DNA from: Megamonas hypermegale
GTDB lineage: Bacteria; Bacillota; Negativicutes; Selenomonadales; Selenomonadaceae
Direction of reading: 5' to 3'
Assembly (NCBI GenBank): GCA_002314325.1
Contig: DCFC01000040.1
Span: 1-46,809, forward strand
DNA length: 46,809 nt
A model generated the notes under the pieces. The model saw only the letters and a program-made list of their open reading frames with translations, had not been told where the DNA came from and did not search any database. A program made the translations under genes and the position numbers. Shown piece by piece: positions 6,632 to 14,170 of this stretch; positions within the stretch are counted from its first letter, which is position 1, and each line of letters opens with the position of its first letter.

Positions 6632-8056
6632 ATGTTTGAAGCTGTTAATTCGTTTGTAACTTCGGTGAACGGCATCGTCTGGGGCTGGGGAATGATAATT
6701 TTACTGTTAGGCACTCATATTTTCATGACGCTGCGGACGAAAGGCATTCAGCGGAGATTAATTCAGGGAATAAAATTATCTGTTACGAAAGATAAAGAGG
6801 CGGAAGGCGAAGTCAGCCAGTTCGGTGCGCTCACGACGGCGCTGGCGGCAACTATCGGCACAGGCAATATCATCGGTGTCGGTACGGCAGTTGCGCTTGG
6901 CGGTCCGGGAGCCGTTTTCTGGTGCTGGCTTACAGGTGTATTCGGTATTGCGACGAAATACAGCGAAACGCTTATTTCCGTTAAATACCGCGTTAAAACG
7001 AAAGACGGCAGAATGCAGGGCGGCGCTATGTATGCGCTGGAACGCGGACTGAATATGAAATGGCTCGCTGTATTGTTTGCCTTTTTCGGCGGTTTTGCCT
7101 CTTTCGGCATAGGCTGTGCTACGCAGGTAAATGCCATAGCTACCGTTTGCAGTGAAAATCTCGGCATTCCTGCTTGGACTGTAGGCATCATTATTGCCGT
7201 TCTCGTGGCTCTCGTTATTTTCGGCGGCATAAAATCCATCGCTTACGTATGTGAACGGCTCGTTCCGTTTATGGCGGCATTTTATGTGCTCGGCTGTCTG
7301 GCTATCTTAGTCATCAATGCTGATTTTATCATTCCGGCAATCGAAACAATTATCACTTTGGCATTTAATCCGGGTGCGGCAGCAGGCGGTCTTGTCGGCG
7401 GCGGTATTATGCAGGCTATGCACTTCGGGGTAGCCCGCGGACTGTTCTCCAATGAATCGGGCATGGGCTCGGCTCCGATTGCGGCTGCGGCTGCTCAGAC
7501 GAGAAATCCGGTCCGTCAGTCGCTCGTTTCCATGACGGGTGTTTTCTGGGATACCGTTATTGTCTGCGCTATGACCGGTCTTGTACTCATTTCCAGCATC
7601 ATGAAAAATCCGGAAATAGATATGGGCGCAATTCGCGATGGCGGCGTGCTGACGACGCTGGCTTTCGACCAGATACCGTATATCGGTCCGTTCATTCTCG
7701 TTGTCGGCATTATAACATTTGCTTTTTCCACGATTTTAGGCTGGGCTTATTACGGTGAAAGATGTGTTGAATATTTTGCCGGTAAGAAAATACTGACAGG
7801 ATACAAAGTTCTTTATCTTGCAGTAGCCGTTATTGCGCCGATTGTTTCGTTAAATCTCGTTTGGCTCATCGCCGATACTTTAAACGCCATGATGGCAATA
7901 CCGAACCTTATCGCCGTATTGCTTCTGTCGCCGGTCATTGTAGCTGAAACGAAAAAATACCTCAACAATATCGATGCTAAAGATACGGAGCCCGTTCCTT
8001 ATCTGGAAGATATTAGAAATAAAGAAGTCGTTCCTACAGAGGAACTTGTAAAATAA
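6632..8056 (+). CDS. Sodium:alanine/glycine symporter (AgcS family)
   Basis: 474-aa inner-membrane transporter importing alanine or glycine with sodium. Signature segments: TTALAATIGTGNIIGVGTAVALGGPGAVFW (residues ~67-97) and GLFSNESGMGSAPIAAAAAQ (~270-290), plus about ten hydrophobic helices. Length is usual for AgcS/AlsT proteins. The hydrophilic C-terminus (~445-474) is short. AGGAGG precedes the ATG at eight bases. The gene is monocistronic: own promoter, palindromic operator and leader terminator upstream, and terminator downstream. Confidence 0.95.
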   Translation: MFEAVNSFVTSVNGIVWGWGMIILLLGTHIFMTLRTKGIQRRLIQGIKLSVTKDKEAEGEVSQFGALTTALAATIGTGNIIGVGTAVALGGPGAVFWCWLTGVFGIATKYSETLISVKYRVKTKDGRMQGGAMYALERGLNMKWLAVLFAFFGGFASFGIGCATQVNAIATVCSENLGIPAWTVGIIIAVLVALVIFGGIKSIAYVCERLVPFMAAFYVLGCLAILVINADFIIPAIETIITLAFNPGAAAGGLVGGGIMQAMHFGVARGLFSNESGMGSAPIAAAAAQTRNPVRQSLVSMTGVFWDTVIVCAMTGLVLISSIMKNPEIDMGAIRDGGVLTTLAFDQIPYIGPFILVVGIITFAFSTILGWAYYGERCVEYFAGKKILTGYKVLYLAVAVIAPIVSLNLVWLIADTLNAMMAIPNLIAVLLLSPVIVAETKKYLNNIDAKDTEPVPYLEDIRNKEVVPTEELVK

Positions 8057-8066
8057 AATTATAACA

Positions 8067-8121
8067 AAAAAACTGTACGCTGAAAGCAAATGCGCATGAA
8101 CTTTCGGCGTACAGTTTTTTT
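8067..8121 (+). terminator. Terminator of AgcS symporter
   Basis: ACTGTACGC-GAAAG pairs with CTTTC-GCGTACAGT across a 14-base loop, followed by seven T. Confidence 0.8.
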
Positions 8122-8179
8122 GTCCGGATAAAAGGAAGTTGCATTTTCAAAAAGAATACATAATATAAGTAAGAGATTT

Positions 8180-8312
8180 TACTTGTTGTAATAGTAGAAC
8201 AGCTAGCTTACAGCCAGCAGTATAATAGTTTATATTCATTCGATGTTGTTACTTAACCTCACTAAATATAAATAATTATACTGCCTTGGGAAATCAATTG
8301 GCACAACAAGTA
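8180..8312 (+). repeat. Nested-hairpin MITE-like element, copy c
   Basis: Terminal repeats TACTTGTTGT and ACAACAAGTA; inner stem 8218-8236 with 8265-8283 is imperfect (one A/A mismatch and one position that becomes G-U in RNA). Loop keeps the ACTTAACCTCACTAA core. No clear flanking direct repeat. It lies directly upstream of the Pro-rich protein gene. Confidence 0.7.
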
Positions 8313-8350
8313 GTGTATAAGAAAAATATTTTATAAAGGAGGTAAAAATT

Positions 8351-9673
8351 ATGTTAAAGAAAAAAATAAAACGGGGCATAAGCATTATAACATTCGCTTT
8401 TTTCCTCAGTACATCAATCAGTTTTTCTTTTATCGATACGGCAGCGGCTGCGCCGCCTCCGCCCAAGCAGGGACAGATAAAACCGCCGCCGCCGCGAAGA
8501 GCCGTAACAAGACCGGCAGCAAGGCAGGCACGGCCGAATATAAAACCGGCGCCGCGACCGCGGGTGTCAAGACCGGCATCCCGGCCGAACCGTACAGTAA
8601 AACCGATGCCGCGCCCGGCAAGGCCGAATATTAAACCACGACCGGCGGCAAGACCAGGCTCGGCGGTAAAACCAATACCACGACCGCGACCGGGCAGTAT
8701 CAAACCGCCAGCAAGACCAGCACGGCCGGCGATAAAACCGGGAAGCAGTATAAGGCCGTCAAGACCGAATATTACTAGGCCGCGTCCCGGCAGCAACATA
8801 AAACCGTCCAAACCGGGAGCAATCCGACCGCCGCGCAGGCCGGGCGAAAACATGCGTCCGCCGATGCCGCCGCGCGTCAACCCGGATAAACACAGACCGC
8901 CGCAGGGCGATAAACGGCCGATTTTAAGACCGCGGCCAGACGGCGATAAAGTCAAACCGCCGGCAGTTCGACCGGGCTTTCGTCCCGACAGACCCAGACC
9001 GGATAGCGACAAATTCAGACCGATAAAAGATAAAAACCCGGCACTTCGTCCGCATCACGACCGTCCGCCAATACCGCCGAAGCATCATAAACCGCCGAAG
9101 AAACCGCATCATAAATTCAAACTGCATGACAGATTTGTACCGCCACCGCCGCCGATATATCACAGAGCACCGCGCTGGCTGTTGTTCTCCGGCAGTTTCA
9201 TTTATCCGTATCCGACAACGGTAGTAAATCACGTGGTGATGGATTATTCGTATCTGAATACGGCAGACGGCGTTTATCTGGACAATTTCGTAAAGACAAA
9301 ATACATTGAAGGCGAATACGAAGGACAGGATTACTACGCCGATTATTATATCGACAAAAACTCGCTGGAAGTCGTACAGTACAATCCACCTGACTACATC
9401 ATTCGCGTAAATGAAGTTTCATTCGACAATGAAAATATGGACAGCCCGTATATCACGACATGGGAATTCAAATACAATCTCGATTACCGCACCGTATATT
9501 TCCGCAATGTCTACGACAGCTACCAGATAGAACCGAAAGACTGGACGTTTTTAAACACATACAACGATGAATACTATCTCCTGCCGACGGCGGAAATGGC
9601 ATTCTATCTGGCGTACAAATACCGTTTCTTCGACAACCAGCCGGACAGTTTCTATGATGTAGCTACGTTATAA
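8351..9673 (+). CDS. Exported Pro/Arg/Lys-rich repeat protein with acidic C-terminal domain
   Basis: 440-aa protein of unknown function. A signal peptide (KKKIKRG, hydrophobic core, DTAAAAPPP cleavage region near residue 38) directs export. Residues ~39-200 are low-complexity, almost only Pro, Arg, Lys, Ala, Gly, Asn and Ser, built on repeats of RP...IKP or VKP (RPNIKP occurs twice) and nearly without acidic residues. Residues ~170-265 add Asp and become His-rich (PPKHHKPPKKPHHKFKLHDRF). The last ~170 residues (from ~271) are Tyr/Asp-rich, with SYLNTADGVYLDNFVKTKYIEGEYEGQDYYADYYID, and probably fold. No Cys in the mature part. A cationic extended arm could bind peptidoglycan or LPS; that is inference. 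GGAGG precedes the ATG. I do not recognise a family. Confidence 0.8.
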   Translation: MLKKKIKRGISIITFAFFLSTSISFSFIDTAAAAPPPPKQGQIKPPPPRRAVTRPAARQARPNIKPAPRPRVSRPASRPNRTVKPMPRPARPNIKPRPAARPGSAVKPIPRPRPGSIKPPARPARPAIKPGSSIRPSRPNITRPRPGSNIKPSKPGAIRPPRRPGENMRPPMPPRVNPDKHRPPQGDKRPILRPRPDGDKVKPPAVRPGFRPDRPRPDSDKFRPIKDKNPALRPHHDRPPIPPKHHKPPKKPHHKFKLHDRFVPPPPPIYHRAPRWLLFSGSFIYPYPTTVVNHVVMDYSYLNTADGVYLDNFVKTKYIEGEYEGQDYYADYYIDKNSLEVVQYNPPDYIIRVNEVSFDNENMDSPYITTWEFKYNLDYRTVYFRNVYDSYQIEPKDWTFLNTYNDEYYLLPTAEMAFYLAYKYRFFDNQPDSFYDVATL

Positions 9674-9683
9674 TTGCTAAATA

Positions 9684-9725
9684 AAAAACACCTGTTTTAC
9701 AACTTGGTAAAGCAGGTGTTTTTTG
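9684..9725 (+). terminator. Bidirectional terminator between Pro-rich protein and araD-like genes
   Basis: AAAAAACACCTG and CAGGTGTTTTTT arms with inner pairing; T-rich tail on both strands, serving the two convergent genes. Confidence 0.75.
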
Positions 9726-9737
9726 TATGTTATTTAT

Positions 9738-10442
9738 TTATTTTTTCTTCTGACCGTAGTAAGCGTTAGCGCCGTGTTTGCGCAGATAGTGTTTGTCGAG
9801 CAGTTCCTGCTGCATTGGTGTCAAATCCGGATTGAGCGTCATAGCATGATAAGCCATGAATGCCACTTCTTCCAGCACAACAGCTTTTTTTACAGCGGCA
9901 ATCGGGTCTTTTTCCCAAGTGAACGGGCCGTGCGAATAAACGATTACGCCAGGAACGTCCATCATTTTAATGCCGCGCGTTTTAAATGTTTCTACGATGA
10001 CATTACCCGTTTCTGCTTCATACGAACCGCCGATTTCTTCCGGCGTCATAGCGCGGGTGCATGGAACACCGCCGTAAAAATCGTCGGCATGCGTCGTACC
10101 GAGAGCTGGAATATCGCGGCGTGCCTGTGCCCACGAAGTTGCATAGCGGGAATGTGTATGTACAACACCGCCGATTTCCGGGCATGCCTGATAAATTTTG
10201 ATATGCGTATCCGTATCGGAGGACGGATTGTAATCGCCTTCAACGACTTTTCCCGTATTGATGTCAACGACTACCATATCTTCAGCCTTCATCGTATCGT
10301 AATCAACACCGGACGGTTTTATGACCATTAAGCCTTTATCGCGGTCAATACCGGAAACGTTGCCCCATGTAAATGTAACCATATGATATTTAGGCAGCAT
10401 TAAATTGGCTTCAAATACAACTTTTTTCAAATTTTCTAACAT
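9738..10442 (-). CDS. araD: L-ribulose-5-phosphate 4-epimerase (AraD/UlaF/SgbE type)
   Basis: 234-aa class II aldolase-fold enzyme converting L-ribulose-5-phosphate to D-xylulose-5-phosphate. Evidence: [25 protein letters not shown] (residues ~25-49, phosphate and substrate loops), the [11 protein letters not shown] segment with the catalytic Asp/Thr region, the metal-binding pair HTHS (~93-96) and a later His in the VYSHGPFTW motif (~168-176), and the C-terminal [14 protein letters not shown], typical of AraD/UlaF. Start chosen at ATG 10442, eight bases after AAGGAG; a GTG three codons upstream overlaps that ribosome site. No araA, araB or ula genes are adjacent, so whether it serves arabinose, xylulose or ascorbate use is open. 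Confidence 0.9.
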   Translation of the reverse strand: MLENLKKVVFEANLMLPKYHMVTFTWGNVSGIDRDKGLMVIKPSGVDYDTMKAEDMVVVDINTGKVVEGDYNPSSDTDTHIKIYQACPEIGGVVHTHSRYATSWAQARRDIPALGTTHADDFYGGVPCTRAMTPEEIGGSYEAETGNVIVETFKTRGIKMMDVPGVIVYSHGPFTWEKDPIAAVKKAVVLEEVAFMAYHAMTLNPDLTPMQQELLDKHYLRKHGANAYYGQKKK

Positions 10443-10574
10443 TCTAGCCACTCCTTTTTATGTCGAACAATTAAATAAATATCTTTTAAATATATTATAC
10501 AACTTTTTCCGTAAATGACAATATAAATCATACAACTTTATGGATGTTTTTAGCTAAAATGTTTTGATAAAAAC

Positions 10575-10616
10575 AAAAAGGCTTGATTTCGATTGGTTTC
10601 GAAGTCAAGCCTTTTA
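10575..10616 (-). terminator. Terminator of ptsH-ptsI-orf operon
   Basis: AAAAGGCTTGA (10576-10586) and TCAAGCCTTTT (10605-10615) with inner TTCGA pairing. It is T-rich on both sides and sits a few bases after the last gene of the operon. Confidence 0.75.
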
Positions 10617-10618
10617 TA

Positions 10619-10984
10619 TTAGCGCTCTAATTTATGTTCGAGCTCTTGTATTTTCTTTTTATGATGTTCAATGGCGAATTTCAAATGTGTCTGAACTTCA
10701 TCGCTGTCCGCCGCCTCCAGAGCTGTTTCCAGCTTTGCCAGACGGTCTCTGATTTCCAGAAGTTCATTGCTTAAAATGCTCGGTTCGTTCAAACCGATGC
10801 CGTAAACGGTGCGAATGTCATTCAGTACGATATCCGCATAGCCGGGCTCGGAGGAAACCTCTTCGAGATATTTAGCCAGTTCATAGATTATCTCATATGA
10901 ATTTCTGCCTTCATTAAGCCATTTTAAAAGCGCCATTTTTATATTCTGCTGTTTTCCGTGGTCTGATGTTATTTTATCTTCCAT
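10619..10984 (-). CDS. Hypothetical helical protein, third gene of the pts operon
   Basis: 121-aa soluble protein of unknown function. The N-terminal half (KMALLKWLNEGRNSYEIIYELAKYLEEVS) is helical; residues ~75-121 are strongly charged with heptad-like spacing (LLEIRDRLAKLETALEAA ... HHKKKIQELEHKLER), so a C-terminal coiled coil is likely. No signal peptide, no membrane helix, no known motif. It starts six bases after the ptsI stop and has no clear ribosome site of its own (the stretch before its ATG is pyrimidine-rich), so translation is probably coupled to ptsI. The tight link suggests a role tied to PTS activity, but that is only context. Confidence 0.75.
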   Translation of the reverse strand: MEDKITSDHGKQQNIKMALLKWLNEGRNSYEIIYELAKYLEEVSSEPGYADIVLNDIRTVYGIGLNEPSILSNELLEIRDRLAKLETALEAADSDEVQTHLKFAIEHHKKKIQELEHKLER

Positions 10985-10990
10985 AGGAGA

Positions 10991-12697
10991 TTATAAAGCG
11001 CTCTGGAGATATTCTTTGATTGCGTTGCCGTCTTCCATCGTCATAACTGTATCGAGCGCAGCTTTCGCCTGTGCGGAAGTTATGGAGCGGATTTTTTCTT
11101 TTACGCGCGGAATGGAAGGAGCACTCATGGAAAGTTCGTTAATGCCCATTGCCATCAGGATTGCAGCGGCATTAGGGTCGCTTGCCATTTCACCGCACAT
11201 GCCGACCCAGATATTGTTTGTACGAGCAGAATCAATAGTGAGTTTAATCAGGCGCAATACTGCCGGATTGAAATGGTTGTAAAGATAGCTTACGTTAGCA
11301 TTTACGCGGTCAACAGCCAGTGTGTACTGAACGAGGTCGTTCGTACCGATGCTGAAGAAGTCAAGGTATTTGGCAAGTACCGGAGTCATAACGGCAGCTG
11401 CCGGAGTTTCAACCATGATACCGAGCTGAACTGTATCGGAGAACGGTTTTTCTTCATGCGTAAGTTCGGTTTTTGCTTCTTCAATGATAGCGCGTACCTG
11501 TTTTACTTCTTCTACATTGATGACCATTGGGAGCATCATTGCAGCTTTACCGTAAACACCGGCACGCAGAATTGCTTTAACCTGCGGCATGAATACTTCG
11601 CGGCGGTTTAAGCAGATACGGATAGCACGGTAACCGAGGAACGGATTTTCTTCTTCCGGAATGTTCAAATATGGAAGAGGTTTGTCTCCGCCGATATCCA
11701 TAGTACGGATAACACATAAATGGCCCTGACATTTTTCAATGGCTTCTTTATATGCTTTAAACTGAGTTTCTTCATCAGGAATAGTATCTCTGCCCATGAA
11801 CAAAAATTCCGAGCGGAACAGACCTACGCCTTTTGCACCGAATTTCATAGCCGCTTCAACATCGAGATGCGTGCTGATATTGGCCATGAGTTCAACTTCT
11901 ACGCCGTCTTTCGTTACTGTCGGCAGTTTGGAGAGCTGTGCATAATGTTCTTTCATGCGGTTCTGTTCTTCGATTTTTACCTGATAAGAAGCGATTAATT
12001 CTTCAGTAGGATTAACAAAGATTTCACCGGTATCACCGTTTAAGATAACCTGTGCGCCGCCCGGAATATCTTTGATTTTTTCGCCGAGACCTGCAACCGT
12101 AGGGATTGCTCTTGCTTTGGCGATGATTACGGCATGGCAGGTAGTACTGCCGTTGCCTAAGATTACGCCGGCGATTTTTTCCGTCGGAATGTTGGCGATA
12201 ACGGACGGTTCGATTTCTTCGCCGCATAAGATAACGGCTTCGTCACCGACTGTTCTTTCAGCAAGACCCAAAATGCGTCTTGTAACGCGTTTGCCGACAT
12301 CGCGGATATCTACAGCGCGTTCACGGAAATAAGTATCATCCATTTGTTCGAAAATAGATGCGTTTTCTTCGGAAGCTTCGAGCACTGCTTTCGGAGCGCT
12401 GCCGCACTGACCGAGTTTCATCAGGGAATTTTCTTCCAGCATAGGGTCCTGTACCATCATGCGGTGAGCTTCCATGATACCGGCCTGTTCGAGCATTCCT
12501 TTTTCGCGCAGCGTCTTGATATTGGACTGGAGCACTTCAGCGGCATAAGCCAGTGCTTCTTTAATTTTTGTTGCTTCTTCTTCCGGTGTTCCCGGCGTGT
12601 AAGCATCAATAAAACTCTGTAAATCTTCATCGAGTGTCATTACTTTGGCAATAGCGATACCGGTAATAACACCTTTCCCTCTTAATTCGTACGGCAA
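10991..12697 (-). CDS. ptsI: PTS enzyme I (phosphoenolpyruvate--protein phosphotransferase)
   Basis: 568-aa cytosolic enzyme that takes phosphate from PEP and passes it to HPr, starting all PTS sugar uptake including the sucrose EII at 30114-32003. The N-terminal HPr-binding domain is followed by the phospho-His region GNGSTTCHAVIIAKARAIPTVAG (active His near residue 188). The C-terminal PEP-binding barrel shows GVGLFRSEFLFMGRDTIPDEE, VIRTMDIGGDKPLPYL, MVETPAA, SIGTNDLVQYTLAVDR and GMCGEMASDP (with the active Cys). Length is normal. It lies 41 bases after ptsH and ends six bases before the helical orf. Confidence 0.97.
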   Translation of the reverse strand: MPYELRGKGVITGIAIAKVMTLDEDLQSFIDAYTPGTPEEEATKIKEALAYAAEVLQSNIKTLREKGMLEQAGIMEAHRMMVQDPMLEENSLMKLGQCGSAPKAVLEASEENASIFEQMDDTYFRERAVDIRDVGKRVTRRILGLAERTVGDEAVILCGEEIEPSVIANIPTEKIAGVILGNGSTTCHAVIIAKARAIPTVAGLGEKIKDIPGGAQVILNGDTGEIFVNPTEELIASYQVKIEEQNRMKEHYAQLSKLPTVTKDGVEVELMANISTHLDVEAAMKFGAKGVGLFRSEFLFMGRDTIPDEETQFKAYKEAIEKCQGHLCVIRTMDIGGDKPLPYLNIPEEENPFLGYRAIRICLNRREVFMPQVKAILRAGVYGKAAMMLPMVINVEEVKQVRAIIEEAKTELTHEEKPFSDTVQLGIMVETPAAAVMTPVLAKYLDFFSIGTNDLVQYTLAVDRVNANVSYLYNHFNPAVLRLIKLTIDSARTNNIWVGMCGEMASDPNAAAILMAMGINELSMSAPSIPRVKEKIRSITSAQAKAALDTVMTMEDGNAIKEYLQSAL

Positions 12698-12738
12698 AGT
12701 ACAAATCCCCCTCTCTCTCTCAAAAAAACGGCTGGAAA

Positions 12739-13002
12739 TTATTCTTCGCCGAATTTGTTTTTAATAAGACCAGTAAGAGCGTCGAGAGCTGCCTGTGCGT
12801 CTTCGCCTTCAGCGCTGATAGTCAGTTCTGTACCTTTAGTAAGACCAAGGCTCATAATCATGAGGATGCTTTTTGCGTCAACAGTTTTGCCTTTAGCGGA
12901 GATTTTGATTTTGGATTTGAATTTGTTTGCTTCCTGTACGAACATAGATGCAGGACGAGCATGCAGACCAGTTTTGTTTTCAATAATAAGTGTAGTTTCC
13001 AT
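12739..13002 (-). CDS. ptsH: Phosphocarrier protein HPr
   Basis: 87-aa small phosphocarrier of the PTS. GLHARPA carries the catalytic His14 (His15 in other numbering) and AKSILMIMSLG carries Ser45 (Ser46 elsewhere), the site of HPr kinase in Firmicutes, so catabolite repression through HPr-Ser-P and CcpA is expected. Full length and all key residues are intact. The ATG has GAGAGGGG about ten bases upstream. First gene of ptsH-ptsI-orf; its upstream region holds the large inverted repeat at 13087-13174. Confidence 0.97.
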   Translation of the reverse strand: METTLIIENKTGLHARPASMFVQEANKFKSKIKISAKGKTVDAKSILMIMSLGLTKGTELTISAEGEDAQAALDALTGLIKNKFGEE

Positions 13003-13056
13003 TTAAAATAAACCCCTCTCTTAATCTGTAAAACATAATTCGGTTTGGAATATCGT

Positions 13057-13085
13057 TTGAAAATTATGTCTTTGTTAATTATAAC
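13057..13085 (+). promoter_or_regulatory. Plus-strand promoter-like site in the ptsH upstream region
   Basis: TTGAAA (13057-13062), 17-base spacer, TATAAC (13080-13085) on the plus strand, pointing into the inverted repeat. The overlapping minus-strand hexamer TATAAT (13083-13078) could be the -10 for ptsH but has no good -35. If real, the plus promoter makes a ~90-nt hairpin RNA divergent from ptsH. Confidence 0.35.
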
Positions 13086-13086
13086 T

Positions 13087-13174
13087 AAAAATTGCACAAA
13101 TGACTAGAGGATTTTAGAAAAAAATAGATAATTTTCTAAAAAAAAGTTGAGGTTATGACATTTGTGCAATTTTT
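13087..13174. repeat. Large nested inverted repeat before ptsH
   Basis: Perfect 16-bp arms (13087-13102 and 13159-13174, sequence AAAAATTGCACAAATG and complement) enclose a second perfect 10-bp hairpin, TTTTAGAAAA/TTTTCTAAAA (13112-13121 with 13132-13141). T-rich tails exist on both strands. It lies 29 bases after the AEC transporter stop codon, so terminator of the upstream operon is the simplest reading; paired operators or an attenuator for ptsH are alternatives. Confidence 0.7.
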
Positions 13175-13203
13175 AATAAATTTTATTAATGGTTACATAA
13201 TGG

Positions 13204-14145
13204 TTAAGATAATAAAACCATATAGATTGGTATGGTAATTATAGACAAGAGCGTCGTGGCCGAAACGACGAGCGTGGCATATTCCGTGTCGGTTTTGTAC
13301 AAACTGGACAGAACGACGGTCTGTATCATGGCAGGAAGCGAAGCCATGATGACAAAAACCTTGTACATGAGCTCTGGCATAGGGAAGATATGCGCCAAAA
13401 TGAACATGCTGAGCGGCGCGATAATGAAGCGGCCGATACAGATGCCGGAAAGGCTCAGGTCAAAACGGATATTGTTCAGCCCCATGGAATAAAGCGTGAC
13501 ACCGATGAAGATAAGTGCCAGCGGCGTGGTCAGATTGCCCATGTACTGCGCCGTATCCATAAAGAATTTCGGCAGCGGAATGTCGCATATCAGAATAATC
13601 AGCGAAGCGAGAAAGCCCAAAATCGGCGGCGAGAATATGCGCTTCAACGTAGCCAGTGTGAACATGTTTCTGTAGGAAAACGCCGAAGAGTCGGACTGAA
13701 TGCAGGCATTGCCCAGCGTCCAGAAGAAAGTCGTGTTGGCAAAGAAGTACAACAGCGTATAAGGAATGGCTTCTTCGCCGAACAGCGCCATCGTAACGGG
13801 CAGACCGACGAAAATCGTATTCGATGTAGTGAAGCTGGACTGAAAAATGCCGCGGCGGCCTTTCGGCGCCATGAAACGGGCTGCGATACAGCTTAAAATG
13901 AAGCAGACAGCAATGGAAATAAACGGTACGATAGAGCCCGTTATTAAATGCAGCAGCTGGTCATGGCTGAAAGCGTGCGTGATATTGTAAATGAAAAACA
14001 AGGGCAATGATACGTAATTCACCAGCTTAGGCAAAATGGCCTTGTTTTGCGCATTTATCCAGCCGACTTTAGCCAGAATGCAGCCGACAAGTCCCATTAA
14101 AATCAAAGTAAGTACGCCGCTTATGGCGTGAAGTAAAGCGTCCAT
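13204..14145 (-). CDS. AEC family transporter (auxin efflux carrier-like permease)
   Basis: 313-aa integral membrane protein with about ten helices in the two-repeat AEC arrangement: N-terminal GVLTLILMGLVGCILAKVGWIN and the broken-helix motif NTIFVGLPVTMALFGEEAIPY (residues ~108-128). Bacterial members move organic acids such as malate or malonate or amino-acid related substrates; the substrate here is not readable. It starts 25 bases after the dacF stop on the same strand with GGGAG before the ATG, so it is in the thioesterase-dacF-AEC operon. The link to wall remodelling is only positional. Confidence 0.88.
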   Translation of the reverse strand: MDALLHAISGVLTLILMGLVGCILAKVGWINAQNKAILPKLVNYVSLPLFFIYNITHAFSHDQLLHLITGSIVPFISIAVCFILSCIAARFMAPKGRRGIFQSSFTTSNTIFVGLPVTMALFGEEAIPYTLLYFFANTTFFWTLGNACIQSDSSAFSYRNMFTLATLKRIFSPPILGFLASLIILICDIPLPKFFMDTAQYMGNLTTPLALIFIGVTLYSMGLNNIRFDLSLSGICIGRFIIAPLSMFILAHIFPMPELMYKVFVIMASLPAMIQTVVLSSLYKTDTEYATLVVSATTLLSIITIPIYMVLLS

Positions 14146-14170
14146 GGTATCATCTCCCAGAAAATTTTTC

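Noticed and set aside
8236..9012. 258-codon minus-strand frame, Gly/Arg/Leu-rich, opposite the Pro-rich protein
   Set aside because: It is the mirror of Pro/Arg-coding codons; no ribosome site, overlaps the real gene with signal peptide, and runs into MITE copy c.
9723..10331. 202-codon plus-strand frame opposite the araD-like gene
   Set aside because: Shadow of a well-conserved enzyme gene; Cys/His/Phe-rich composition and no ribosome site.
12698..12738. Search for a separate gene or terminator between ptsH and ptsI
   Set aside because: Only 41 bases with a ribosome-site-like purine run; nothing else visible.
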